Shown piece by piece: positions 1 to 7,729 of a DNA stretch of 64,000 bases. Below the pieces are notes generated by a model, which was given only the letters and a program-made list of their open reading frames with translations, was not told where the DNA came from and did no database searches. Position 1 is the stretch's first letter. Every line of letters starts with the position of its first letter. Origin of the DNA: Bacillota bacterium (GTDB taxonomy: Bacteria > Bacillota > Clostridia > Oscillospirales > Ruminococcaceae); contig JAKPUQ010000209.1 in assembly GCA_029572815.1 (NCBI GenBank), positions 62,001 through 126,000 on the forward strand, read 5' to 3'. A program made the position numbers and the translations under genes.

Positions 1-745
1 TGCCGTTGTAGACCAGAGCCGAGTACCTTCCGTACTTCATGGCGCAGTCATAGGCGTCCTCGTCAGCGATGATGAAGTCGATATACAGATCCCTGAGCTT
101 GAAGCCCTTGAATATCTTCAGCAGGGGGCGCTGAGCGCTCTCCCATATCCCGACTATGAATTCTATCTTGTCGCTGAGTGACTTCTTGTCCTCGTCCTGC
201 GGCTTATCGGGGAAGTCCTCATCATCTTCATCAAAGAGGTCCTCGTCAAAGTCCTCGTCCTTCTTCTTTTTCTTCTTTTTGGCCTTTTTCTTCTTTTCGG
301 GAGCTTCCTCCCCGGTCATCTCCTCTGTGAAGCTGTCGGTATCGGGAGCCTCCTCCGCTGCGGACTCAGTGCTTTCCTGTGAAGCCGTCTGCGCAGGGAG
401 CATATCTGCCTCAGGATCATTTACGGGAATGTCCTCCAGCTCCTTCTCCCACTCATACTGTTCCCTCTGTTTTTTCTTTTTTGCCTTTTTCTCCTTGACA
501 GGCTTGTCTTTTTTGGTTTTCTCAGGCTTTGAGGGCTTGTCCTTTTTGTTTGCCTTCCGCTTTTTCCACCAGTTGTAAAGACCTCCGCCGTCTGAGTCCA
601 TAAGGTTGATTATCCAAAGCTTGACTTTATAGCTTAATTTGCCGTCTATATAGCTGAACTCTCCTCCCGCAGGAGTAATGAGCACCAGCAGTATGATGCC
701 TAAAACGGCAAGAAGTATATACAGCAGTATTTTTAGTACGATCAA
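1..745 (-). CDS. DUF2953 family membrane-anchored protein (3' end outside window)
   Basis: The gene starts at a TTG preceded by AAAGGAG and runs off the left edge, so only about 248 residues are visible. An N-terminal membrane segment (about residues 4-24) is followed by a region with Lys-rich and Asp/Glu-rich runs (about residues 60-190). Then comes a motif of the type W-E-S-A-x-R-P-L-L-K-x-F-K-G-F followed by D-E-D-A-Y-x-C-A-x-K-Y-G. That ending and the position directly after scpA-scpB fit the DUF2953 proteins of spore-forming Clostridia, which usually precede ytfJ (gerW). The start lies about 21 bases after scpB, so the genes are probably co-transcribed. The charged linker is unusually long. 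Function is unknown; a sporulation link is inferred only from context. Confidence 0.75.
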   Translation of the reverse strand, partial: MIVLKILLYILLAVLGIILLVLITPAGGEFSYIDGKLSYKVKLWIINLMDSDGGGLYNWWKKRKANKKDKPSKPEKTKKDKPVKEKKAKKKKQREQYEWEKELEDIPVNDPEADMLPAQTASQESTESAAEEAPDTDSFTEEMTGEEAPEKKKKAKKKKKKKDEDFDEDLFDEDDEDFPDKPQDEDKKSLSDKIEFIVGIWESAQRPLLKIFKGFKLRDLYIDFIIADEDAYDCAMKYGRYSALVYNG

Positions 746-766
746 TCCTGCCGCTCCTTTCCTTGA

Positions 767-1348
767 TTATTCGGTCTGCTGAGCCTCAGCAAGCTCTCTG
801 TCCACGAACTCCTCCTCGGTCTCAAGGACGAGATCGCTCTGTCCCGGGAGAGGGGGAAGATCCGCCACGGAGCTGAGTCCGAAGCTTCTCAGGAACACCG
901 CCGTGGTCCTGTACACTATGGGCTTTCCGGGAACGTCAAGGCGTCCTGCCTCCTCAACAAGTCCCTTTTCCACCAGGTTATTGATGACAGAGGAGCTGTC
1001 GATACCGCGGACATTTTCCACGAAGCCCTTTGAAACAGGCTGATTATAGGCGATTATTGTAAGAGCCTCCATAGCCGCATTTGAGAGAGGCGCCGTTCTC
1101 TTGGTCTCAAGAGCCGCCCTCACCTGAGGAGCGAACTCCTCACGGGTACACATCTGAAAGCTGCTGTCCAGCTTTTTTATGCAGATACCGCTGCCGCAGT
1201 CCTCATAGCGCTCATTGAGCAGCCTTATCATAGAGGGCAGTGTGCCTGCGTCAACTCCGCTTGCCTCCGAGAGGCGGTATATCTCAATAGGCTCGCCGCT
1301 CGCAAAGAGGATAGCCTCTATTGCTCCGAGCTTGTCTTTGATCTCCAA
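767..1348 (-). CDS. scpB: Segregation and condensation protein B
   Basis: This is the ScpB subunit of the SMC-ScpA-ScpB condensin, which compacts and segregates the chromosome. The 193-residue protein has the family N-terminus I-E-A-I-L-F-A-S-G-E-P and the winged-helix segment around A-L-T-I-I-A-Y-N-Q-P and G-L-V-E-E-A-G-R. Length is normal. The ATG lies 31 bases inside the end of scpA, a typical translationally coupled arrangement. It belongs to the minus-strand operon that begins with the site-2 protease genes. Confidence 0.95.
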   Translation of the reverse strand: MEIKDKLGAIEAILFASGEPIEIYRLSEASGVDAGTLPSMIRLLNERYEDCGSGICIKKLDSSFQMCTREEFAPQVRAALETKRTAPLSNAAMEALTIIAYNQPVSKGFVENVRGIDSSSVINNLVEKGLVEEAGRLDVPGKPIVYRTTAVFLRSFGLSSVADLPPLPGQSDLVLETEEEFVDRELAEAQQTE

Positions 1349-2073
1349 GATCTATCCACTCCGTTCTTTCTTCCCTTGAAGAATATCATGGTATTATCGT
1401 CGCTAATGGTAATACGTCCGTGTCTGGTGAGCTCCAGCACCGCCAGGAATGTAGCCACTCTTGCCGAGCGGTCCGTGACGCCCTCATAGAGCCTGTCCAT
1501 GTAGACCTCCCCCGAGTCATAGAGCTGGCGGAGGATATGCACCACCTTGGTCATAACAGAAACTATGCGCCGCTTGACCACTGAGTTTATCTTGTTCTCA
1601 ACGTGGAGCTTTGCGTGTTCCGACTTTATATTTTTCATTGATATAGCGCTGTAAGCGATAGCCAGTCTCTCGGGCTCATGGACAAGGGTATAGGTCATGT
1701 CCGCCTTTATCTTCATGGGGTTTCTCACGAAGATATTGCCGCCCACAAAGGCGTCCGCCAGAGTTTTTGCCGCTATCTTGCAGAGAGAGTACTCAATGAG
1801 GGCTCCCTCCAGCTCGCGCTTCATCTGTTCAGCCTCCTCGGGCTGTGGCAGAAGTGAAGCGGTCTTTATATAAATGAGTCTTGCAGCCATTTCGAGGAAT
1901 TCCCCTGCAAGCTCCAGATTCTGCTCATGAGCCTGATCTATGTAGAGCAGGTACTGCTCCAGCAGCTTTGAGATCTCAATATCGCAGATATTCAGCTTGT
2001 GCTTTGCGATAAGGCTGAGGAGGAGGTCCAGAGGTCCCTCAAAAACCTCAAGCTTGAAAGAAATGGTCTCCAT
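1318..2073 (-). CDS. scpA: Segregation and condensation protein A
   Basis: Kleisin subunit of the SMC condensin complex. The 251-residue protein opens with the family signature F-E-G-P-L-D-L-L-L-S-L-I and has the usual helical N-terminal half and C-terminal winged helix ending near L-E-L-T-R-H-G. The ATG is preceded by GAGGTGA. It ends in TAG within the scpB reading region, which also shows that TAG is a genuine stop codon in this genome. It starts 3 bases after the degenerate site-2 protease gene, so the four to five genes form one operon. Confidence 0.95.
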   Translation of the reverse strand: METISFKLEVFEGPLDLLLSLIAKHKLNICDIEISKLLEQYLLYIDQAHEQNLELAGEFLEMAARLIYIKTASLLPQPEEAEQMKRELEGALIEYSLCKIAAKTLADAFVGGNIFVRNPMKIKADMTYTLVHEPERLAIAYSAISMKNIKSEHAKLHVENKINSVVKRRIVSVMTKVVHILRQLYDSGEVYMDRLYEGVTDRSARVATFLAVLELTRHGRITISDDNTMIFFKGRKNGVDRSWRSKTSSEQ

Positions 2074-2076
2074 ATA

Positions 2077-2808
2077 TCACCTCAGATAGAAAAAGTTATT
2101 CCCGAAGACGATCTTAATGATCTTGTAGGGTATCTCTCCGATATTGACATGGAAGAATACCAACCGGTCAAGTACAGCCCGGCGCCATAGGTCAGCCAAC
2201 CAGCCTATGACAGATATCTCGCCGTCGGTGATGATGGCAAGGAGAAAAATGCCGTAGAGAATGTACTGTGACCACTTCATTATCTGCTTGTAGTGGCTGA
2301 AGTACCATCTTCTGAACTTTGGCCATGAGAACTGGTAGAATATCTGGAAGCCGTCCAACGGAGGCAGTGGCAGAAGTGCGATGACACCGAAGCAGAGTCC
2401 CGTGTAAGCCGCTTCCCTGAGCACCCTGTAAAGACTTGCCAGAAGTATGGAACCGGGAACCAGTCCGTAGAGGGCGCCCGAGAGATTATATAAAATAATG
2501 TATGAGACGAAGTATGCCAGCGGAGCCGCCAGTGAGATGATGGTGATGTCACGCTTCATATGTTTCAGGTTTGAGACGTCATAGTTCATCTCCCTGCTCC
2601 AGCCGAAGCCCAGTATCATTATAGTCAGCATTCCCTGACGGTCCATGTGCTTTCTGAAGTCCAGACTGAGCCTGCCGCTGTTTTTGGGAGTATCGCCCCC
2701 CAGGAGGTGAGCCGTACCTGCCTTGACGAAAGCCGCCAGCGGCATGAGCCCCACCATTACAATGGCTCTGCCTATGAGTATGAGTAATAACCGGTAAAAT
2801 ACGCTCAT
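2077..2808 (-). CDS. Degenerate site-2 protease (M50) paralogue lacking HExxH
   Basis: This 243-residue multi-pass membrane protein aligns along its length with the intact M50 protease immediately upstream. Shared landmarks are G-G-D-T-x-K-x-x-G-R-L-S-L, M-I-L-G-F-G-W and the C-terminal P-L-P-P-L-D-G-F motif. The zinc-binding HESAH of the neighbour is replaced here by A-A-F-V-K (about residues 25-29), and the Asn before P-x-P-P-x-D-G is Ala. It should therefore be proteolytically inactive, although the membrane core is preserved. I chose the ATG at 2808 because GAAAGG lies 12 bases upstream; an earlier ATG at 2895 would overlap the upstream gene. A partner or regulatory role for the active copy is inference. 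Confidence 0.8.
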   Translation of the reverse strand: MSVFYRLLLILIGRAIVMVGLMPLAAFVKAGTAHLLGGDTPKNSGRLSLDFRKHMDRQGMLTIMILGFGWSREMNYDVSNLKHMKRDITIISLAAPLAYFVSYIILYNLSGALYGLVPGSILLASLYRVLREAAYTGLCFGVIALLPLPPLDGFQIFYQFSWPKFRRWYFSHYKQIMKWSQYILYGIFLLAIITDGEISVIGWLADLWRRAVLDRLVFFHVNIGEIPYKIIKIVFGNNFFYLR

Positions 2809-2842
2809 ATAGTAATAAGACCTTTCGGGTGATGTTATGATG

Positions 2843-3547
2843 TCACTTGAAGAATAACGGTATCCAGGATACCATAAGGTACAGAAGCTGAGCAACCGCC
2901 GCTATAATAAAATAGAATGCCACGCGGACATAGAGCAGCCTGCTTCCCAGAATTATCAAAGCAAAGAATATGCCGCTGAGTATGCGCTGGTTGCGGAACA
3001 CCCAGTTATCAAACTTTGCGGGTGTGAATGCCCTGAGGAAATTGAAGCCGTCCATAGGCGGCAGGGGTATCATATTGAATACAGCCAGCGTTACATTGAT
3101 GGTTATGAAGTTGGAAAGCAGTTCAAAAGCTGCCTTTCCCGCAGGAGAAGCCACGCTTTCCACCGTGAACCACTGGTCGCTGTGAGTTATTAAACAGCCC
3201 GACAGCACCATTATAAAGCAGCCCGTAAGTGCAGCCAGCAGGTTTGAAACAGGTCCTGCCAGAGCTACCAGAGCGTAGCCGAGACGGCGGTGCTTGAACT
3301 TTGAGGGGTCCACAGGCACAGGCTTTGCCCAGCCGATACCCAGAATCATCATAGTGATAAGACCGATGGGGTCGATATGGGCGAAGGGGTTAAGGGTAAT
3401 GCGTCCCTCTTTCCTTGCGGTATCGTCACCCAGCCAGCCTGCAACAATGCCGTGAGCGGATTCATGTATAGGTATAACAAGCATAAAGGTTATAGCTCTC
3501 GCAACGATGAGCATGATAAAGACCATATCTATTCCTGAGTCCTGCAT
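2843..3547 (-). CDS. Site-2 protease family protein (M50 zinc metalloprotease)
   Basis: Predicted intramembrane zinc metalloprotease of 234 residues. The catalytic helix carries H-E-S-A-H (residues 28-32) and the third ligand lies in N-M-I-P-L-P-P-M-D-G (Asp about 166), as in the SpoIVFB-like branch of M50. Four to six membrane segments are apparent and no PDZ domain is visible. The ATG at 3547 follows GGAAAGGA; longer starts lack a ribosome site. It is the first gene of a minus-strand operon with its degenerate copy, scpA, scpB and the DUF2953 gene. The substrate is unknown. Confidence 0.88.
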   Translation of the reverse strand: MQDSGIDMVFIMLIVARAITFMLVIPIHESAHGIVAGWLGDDTARKEGRITLNPFAHIDPIGLITMMILGIGWAKPVPVDPSKFKHRRLGYALVALAGPVSNLLAALTGCFIMVLSGCLITHSDQWFTVESVASPAGKAAFELLSNFITINVTLAVFNMIPLPPMDGFNFLRAFTPAKFDNWVFRNQRILSGIFFALIILGSRLLYVRVAFYFIIAAVAQLLYLMVSWIPLFFK

Positions 3548-3601
3548 AATTATCCTTTCCCCGTCGGAGAACAAAGCTCCGACAATAGTTATACAACATA
3601 T

Positions 3602-3630
3602 ATTATACTATAAAGCGGCATATATTTCAA
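3602..3630 (-). promoter_or_regulatory. Sigma-A promoter for the site-2 protease/scpAB operon
   Basis: On the minus strand TTGAAA (3625-3630), a 17-base spacer and TATAAT (3602-3607) lie about 55 bases upstream of the protease start. It is divergent from the rpmB promoter. Confidence 0.75.
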
Positions 3631-3688
3631 GTAAAAAAGCACATTTTCAGCTGCCGAAAAAAATTTTTTTGATTTTTTTAAAAAACAC

Positions 3689-3717
3689 TTGCTTTTTTTT
3701 TGATTATGTGTTAAAAT
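3689..3717 (+). promoter_or_regulatory. Sigma-A promoter for rpmB
   Basis: TTGCTT (3689-3694), a 17-base spacer and TAAAAT (3712-3717) on the plus strand. They lie about 45 bases upstream of the rpmB start, which has a strong AAGGAGGTG site at 3746. Confidence 0.65.
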
Positions 3718-3761
3718 AATCATGTTGTATTTTTACAGGTTAGTTAAGGAGGTGCAACCTA

Positions 3762-3947
3762 ATGGCAAAATGTGATATCTGCGGAAAGGGCGTGACCTTT
3801 GGAATCAAGGTTTCCCACTCACACAGACGTTCCAACAGAACATGGAAGCCTAACGTAAAGCGTGTAAAGGCTATCGTCAAGGGTACTCCTTGTCATATCT
3901 ACGCTTGCTCAAGATGCCTGCGTTCAGGCAAGGTTGAGAGAGCTTGA
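3762..3947 (+). CDS. rpmB: 50S ribosomal protein L28
   Basis: Large-subunit ribosomal protein of 61 residues with the classic L28 start M-A-K-C-x-I-C-G-K-G and the S-H-S-x-R-R-S-N-R-x-W-x-P-N segment. A second Cys pair in Y-A-C-S-R-C-L-R-S-G-K suggests a zinc-binding form. It is monocistronic, with its own promoter and terminator. Confidence 0.97.
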   Translation: MAKCDICGKGVTFGIKVSHSHRRSNRTWKPNVKRVKAIVKGTPCHIYACSRCLRSGKVERA

Positions 3948-3969
3948 TCATCTTTGCATGATAAAAACG

Positions 3970-3998
3970 GAGCGTTCCGAATGGAGCGCTCTTTTTTT
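3970..3998 (+). terminator. Intrinsic terminator of rpmB
   Basis: A 9-bp stem (3970-3978 with 3983-3991, one G-U pair), a GAAT loop and seven T residues. Confidence 0.85.
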
Positions 3999-4012
3999 AT
4001 GCCTGTTCCACA

Positions 4013-4283
4013 GCAGGCTTTTTTGCGGCATAGCTGCCTGCAAAGGAACTTTTTCTCCGCGTTCCTTGCTATTCCCGGAAATATATGATATAAGCGGGGA
4101 GCCCCCGCAGGCAGTTTCGCGGCAAAGCCGTCCGCAAGGCAACTTTTTCTCTGCGTTCCTTGCTATTCCCGGAAATATATGCTATAAGCGGGGGAGCCCC
4201 CGCAGGCAGTTTCGCGGCCAAGCCGTCCGCAAGGCAACTTTTTCTCCGCGTTCCTTGCTATTCCCGGAAATATATGCTATAAT
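4013..4283 (+). repeat. Three-copy ~95-bp tandem repeat carrying a promoter and a GC hairpin
   Basis: Copies run at about 4013-4106, 4107-4201 and 4202-4283. The start of copy 1 is diverged; copy 3 stops after its -10 box. Each copy contains TTGCTA, a 17-base spacer and a -10-like hexamer: TATAAG in copies 1 and 2, TATAAT in copy 3. In copies 1 and 2 the hexamer runs straight into a GC-rich hairpin (GCGGGG-A-GCCCCCGC at 4094-4108; GCGGGGG-AG-CCCCCGC at 4188-4203). A 123-residue open frame crosses the array but only repeats itself and is not taken as a gene. Confidence 0.9.
4255..4283 (+). promoter_or_regulatory. Extended -10 promoter for the amino acid ABC permease operon
   Basis: TTGCTA (4255-4260), a 17-base spacer and TGC-TATAAT (-10 at 4278-4283), the only array copy with a consensus -10. 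It lies about 55 bases before the permease ATG at 4338, which has an AAAGGCGG ribosome site. Confidence 0.8.
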
Positions 4284-4337
4284 TATTATCAGCATTGTAT
4301 CGTGATAAAATATTAATATGGTAAAGGCGGTATTATT

Positions 4338-5042
4338 ATGACAAAAGAACAGATCGGGACACTGTTTAAGCTAATGCTTGAATATATCCCGCCGACGCTG
4401 AAGATATTCGGATTTACCCTGCTGTGGTCCATACCACTGGGCATGATAGTGGCACTGCTGAAAATGTGCAAATTCAAGCCCATAAGCTGGCTCACAAACA
4501 TATACATACTCATAATGCGAGGAACTCCACTGCTGCTCCAGCTCATAGTCGCTCAGTATTCGGTGCCCTATCTGCTGAAATGGGAGGGCTGCCCCTCATT
4601 TATCCACAGTCTTCTCGACGGTGTTGATATACGAAGCGCCAGCTACACCTTCAATATGCTGCTCATCGCCTTCGTGCTGAACTACGCCGCCTACTTCGCG
4701 GAGATATTCCGCGGCGGTATCGAGGCTATCCCCAAGGGACAGTATGAAGCCGCAGGAGCCCTTGGCTTCAGCCGTATGCAGACCTTCTTCCGCATAATCC
4801 TTCCACAGGTAATAAAGAGAGTAGTCCCCGCCAGCTCCAACGAGATAATCACACTGGTAAAGGATACCTCTCTCGCTTCCGCTATCCCCTACATGGAGAT
4901 CATGTACATCGCCAAGAAGCAGGTCCCCACCTACGCTTCTCTCCTGCCCCTTTTCATGGCAGGCGTGTTCTATTTCGTATTCGCAACAGTGCTGACGCTT
5001 TTATTCGGATATATCGAGAAAAAGCTCAGCTACTACAAGTAA
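4338..5042 (+). CDS. Polar amino acid ABC transporter permease
   Basis: Inner-membrane permease of 234 residues of the HisM/GlnP type, probably importing a polar amino acid. About five membrane helices are visible. The cytoplasmic EAA loop reads E-A-A-G-A-L-G-F-S-R and is followed by an I-L-P-Q motif; R-G-T-P-L-L-L-Q is the other family signature. It pairs with the ATPase gene 15 bases downstream. No binding-protein gene accompanies this operon, so it may use one encoded elsewhere. Confidence 0.9.
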   Translation: MTKEQIGTLFKLMLEYIPPTLKIFGFTLLWSIPLGMIVALLKMCKFKPISWLTNIYILIMRGTPLLLQLIVAQYSVPYLLKWEGCPSFIHSLLDGVDIRSASYTFNMLLIAFVLNYAAYFAEIFRGGIEAIPKGQYEAAGALGFSRMQTFFRIILPQVIKRVVPASSNEIITLVKDTSLASAIPYMEIMYIAKKQVPTYASLLPLFMAGVFYFVFATVLTLLFGYIEKKLSYYK

Positions 5043-5057
5043 GGAGGTGCAGCAGCT

Positions 5058-5819
5058 ATGGCTATGCTTGAAGTAAAGAACCTTTCAAAGAGCTTCGGCG
5101 ACCTTGAGGTGCTCAAGGACATCTCCTTCAATGTGGAAAAGGGAGAGGTCGTGGCAGTCATCGGTCCCTCAGGAAGCGGCAAATCCACCCTTCTCCGCTG
5201 TATCAACCAGCTTGAACGTGCAGACGGCGGAGTCATCAACGTCTGCGGCACAGATATGCTTATCAAGAACTCCAGAGGAAAGACGGTCTATGCAGACGCC
5301 AGGACGCTCCGCGACATAAGGCTGAAAACCGGACTTGTATTCCAGAACTTCAACCTGTTTCCACACATGACAGTTCTCCGCAACATCACGGAAGCTCCCG
5401 TGTGCGTACTCAAGGAGGACAAAGCAAAGGCAAAGGACAAGGCAATGGCTCTGCTGAAAAAAATGGGACTTGAAAGCAAGGACAAGTCCTATCCCTGCGA
5501 GCTTTCGGGCGGTCAGCAGCAGCGTGTCTCCATAGCGAGAGCCCTTGCCCTCAATCCCGACATACTCTTCTTCGACGAGCCCACCTCAGCCCTTGACCCG
5601 GAGCTTACGGGAGAGATACTGAAGGTCATCAAGGAGCTTGCCGCGGAGGGCATGACCATGGTCATAGTCACCCACGAAATGGCGTTTGCCAGGGACGTAG
5701 CAGACAAGGTCATTTTCATGGAAAACGGATACATCGTGGAAATGGGAGCTCCGGAGCAGCTCTTCGGCGAAAACGCTTCCGACCGTGTACAGCAGTTCCT
5801 CAAACGTTTCAACAGCTGA
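5058..5819 (+). CDS. Polar amino acid ABC transporter ATP-binding protein (GlnQ type)
   Basis: ATPase of 253 residues energising the preceding permease. Walker A is G-P-S-G-S-G-K-S-T, the Q-loop is F-Q-N-F-N-L-F-P-H, the signature is L-S-G-G-Q-Q-Q-R and Walker B is [12 protein letters not shown], followed by the switch His in V-T-H-E-M. AAGGAGG lies ten bases before the first ATG; a second ATG two codons on is also possible. Last gene of the operon. Confidence 0.93.
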   Translation: MAMLEVKNLSKSFGDLEVLKDISFNVEKGEVVAVIGPSGSGKSTLLRCINQLERADGGVINVCGTDMLIKNSRGKTVYADARTLRDIRLKTGLVFQNFNLFPHMTVLRNITEAPVCVLKEDKAKAKDKAMALLKKMGLESKDKSYPCELSGGQQQRVSIARALALNPDILFFDEPTSALDPELTGEILKVIKELAAEGMTMVIVTHEMAFARDVADKVIFMENGYIVEMGAPEQLFGENASDRVQQFLKRFNS

Positions 5820-5840
5820 CAAACGCACATTAAAATAATA

Positions 5841-5872
5841 ACCCCTGAGCGGTGATGATACCTCTCAGGGGT
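5841..5872. terminator. Bidirectional terminator between convergent operons
   Basis: A perfect 9-bp stem (5841-5849 with 5864-5872). It is followed by a T-rich run on the plus strand, and by an A/T-rich stretch read as T-rich on the minus strand. Confidence 0.7.
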
Positions 5873-5879
5873 CTTGCTT

Positions 5880-6299
5880 TTATATATCCTTTATCATAGT
5901 GACATGAGGGCAGCCCTCGTCGTCACGGAGGTCGTCCGTAGCTGTATAGCCCAGCTTTTCGTAGAATTCCCTGACGCGGCACTGAGCCGAAAGTGAGATG
6001 CTTTTTCCGCCCATATCCTTAGCCTGCTTTTCAAGCTCCGTCACTATCCTGCTGCCCAGAGAAAGTCCGCGGTGATCCTTCATCACGGCTATCCTGCCGA
6101 TGACGAAGCCGCCGTCCTCATCGTTAAAAAGCCTTCCCGTAGCCACAGGGACCTCACCGTCATAGAGTACAGCGTGTACCGCCTCGCCGTCAATTTCATC
6201 AAACTCGTTCCGGAAGCCCTGTTCCTTCATGAAGACAGCCTTGCGGATAGTGCGGCAGTCGCCGCTGAGCCCGTGAAAGATCTTTACTCCGATATCCAT
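5880..6299 (-). CDS. GNAT family N-acetyltransferase
   Basis: Small acetyltransferase of 139 residues. The acetyl-CoA binding motif is visible as V-M-K-D-H-R-G-L-S-L-G-S-R-I, with the C-terminal F-Y-E-K-L-G-Y of GNAT folds. The start V-F-M-K-E-Q-G-F resembles the ElaA/YjcF group. The ATG follows AAGGTG and lies one base after the stop of the upstream ATPase gene, so it is the last gene of the transporter operon. The substrate is unknown. Confidence 0.85.
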   Translation of the reverse strand: MDIGVKIFHGLSGDCRTIRKAVFMKEQGFRNEFDEIDGEAVHAVLYDGEVPVATGRLFNDEDGGFVIGRIAVMKDHRGLSLGSRIVTELEKQAKDMGGKSISLSAQCRVREFYEKLGYTATDDLRDDEGCPHVTMIKDI

Positions 6300-6300
6300 A

Positions 6301-7026
6301 TCACAGCACCTTGGAAAGGAACTGCTTCAGACGGGGATTCTGAGGATAATTGAAGAAGTTGTATGGATCGTTCTCCTCAGCGATAACACCGCCGTCTATG
6401 AACAGCACTCTTGAAGCCACCTCTCTTGCGAAGCCCATTTCGTGAGTTACAACCACCATGGTCATTCCCTCCTCGGCAAGCTGCTTCATGAGGTTCAGCA
6501 CCTCTCCAACCATTTCGGGATCAAGAGCCGAGGTAGGCTCGTCGAACAGCATGACATCCGGGTTCATCACCAGAGCTCTTGCAATGGCGATACGCTGCTT
6601 CTGACCGCCTGAGAGCTGATTTGGAAAGGCGTCTGCCTTATCGGCAAGTCCCACCTTTTTCAGCATTGCCTTAGCGCTCTTTTCAGCCTCGCTCTGGGAC
6701 ATGAGCCCCAGCTTTACGGGAGCAAGAGTGAGATTTTTCATAATGCTGAGATGAGGGAACAGGTGGAAGTGCTGGAACACCATGCCCATTTTCTCCCTTA
6801 TCTCGTAAAGGCGCTTCTCCGAGACCTTTGTAAGGTCCTCGCCCTCAAAGACGATACTGCCCGATGTAGGCTGCTCAAGCCTGTTGAGGCAGCGGAGGAA
6901 GGTACTCTTTCCAGAACCCGAGGGACCGATTATGACTACCTTTTCGCCCTTTTCTATCTTAGTGGTGATACCTTTCAGGATATGCTGCTTTCCGAAGGAT
7001 TTCCTGAGATCATTAACCTCTATCAC
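6301..7026 (-). CDS. Polar amino acid ABC transporter ATP-binding protein (GlnQ type)
   Basis: Second GlnQ-type ATPase, 241 residues. Walker A is G-P-S-G-S-G-K-S-T, the signature is L-S-G-G-Q-K-Q-R and Walker B is [12 protein letters not shown]. It starts at GTG (7026) ten bases after AAAGGAGG, and overlaps the permease gene by 14 bases, a sign of coupled translation. It belongs to the order binding protein, permease, ATPase, acetyltransferase. Confidence 0.93.
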   Translation of the reverse strand: MIEVNDLRKSFGKQHILKGITTKIEKGEKVVIIGPSGSGKSTFLRCLNRLEQPTSGSIVFEGEDLTKVSEKRLYEIREKMGMVFQHFHLFPHLSIMKNLTLAPVKLGLMSQSEAEKSAKAMLKKVGLADKADAFPNQLSGGQKQRIAIARALVMNPDVMLFDEPTSALDPEMVGEVLNLMKQLAEEGMTMVVVTHEMGFAREVASRVLFIDGGVIAEENDPYNFFNYPQNPRLKQFLSKVL

Positions 7027-7705
7027 TCTTAGCCAGCCTCCTTTCCAGTCTTGACACCAGATAGGTCATGAACATGACTATCACAAGGTATATCAGCGCA
7101 ACTGCGATAAGGGGCAGGAACGCCTCATAAGTAACGCTTCTGATGATATCGCCGCCCTTGGTAAGGTCCTCGAGAGCGATATAGCCTGCCACAGAGGTCT
7201 CCTTCAGAAGAACTATGCACTCGTTTCCGAGAGCAGGGAGCACGTTCTTGAATGCCTGGGGCATAATGATATATATCATAGTCTTGCGGTAGTTGAGACC
7301 GAGACTTGCTCCCGCCTCAAACTGCCCATTGTCTATGGACATTATACCCGAGCGGACAATCTCCGCCACATAGGCAGCGGAATTGAGACCGAAGGCAAGT
7401 ATTCCCACAAACATCTTGTCAATACGCACCGAGGCGAAAATGACATAGTAGATTATGAGAAGCTGAACCATTACAGGGGTTCCCCTGATAACGGTAAGAT
7501 AAATTTTTGCAAAGAAATTCAGGATCTTCATTTTTCCCGTCTTGTCGTGGGCAGCGCGTACAATGGCTATAAGGAAGCCCAGCGCCATACCAAGCAGCAC
7601 GGCAAAAAACGTTATGATAAGCGTATTCTTCAGACCATTCGTGAGGTACTTCCATCTGTCGCCCTCAATGAAGGTGCTGTGAAGCTTATCCATAAAATCG
7701 CTCAA
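7013..7705 (-). CDS. Polar amino acid ABC transporter permease
   Basis: Permease of about 230 residues of the HisM/GlnP type. It has R-G-T-P-V-M-V-Q-L near the middle, the EAA-like loop G-A-S-L-G-L-N-Y and I-M-P-Q-A-F after it. The best start is TTG at 7705, eight bases after AAGGAG; the GTG at 7714 overlaps that ribosome site. It follows the binding-protein gene by about 25 bases and overlaps the ATPase gene. Confidence 0.9.
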   Translation of the reverse strand: MSDFMDKLHSTFIEGDRWKYLTNGLKNTLIITFFAVLLGMALGFLIAIVRAAHDKTGKMKILNFFAKIYLTVIRGTPVMVQLLIIYYVIFASVRIDKMFVGILAFGLNSAAYVAEIVRSGIMSIDNGQFEAGASLGLNYRKTMIYIIMPQAFKNVLPALGNECIVLLKETSVAGYIALEDLTKGGDIIRSVTYEAFLPLIAVALIYLVIVMFMTYLVSRLERRLAKSDRG

Positions 7706-7729
7706 TAAGCTCACTCCTTAATTTAAGTG

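Noticed and set aside
156-578. Ser/Phe-rich plus-strand frame
   Set aside because: It is the antisense of the Lys/Asp-rich linker of the DUF2953 gene.
4013-4283. CRISPR-like array
   Set aside because: The whole ~95-bp unit repeats without unique spacers.
3934-4305. 123-residue plus-strand open frame
   Set aside because: It simply translates the tandem repeat, has no ribosome site and overlaps rpmB and its terminator.
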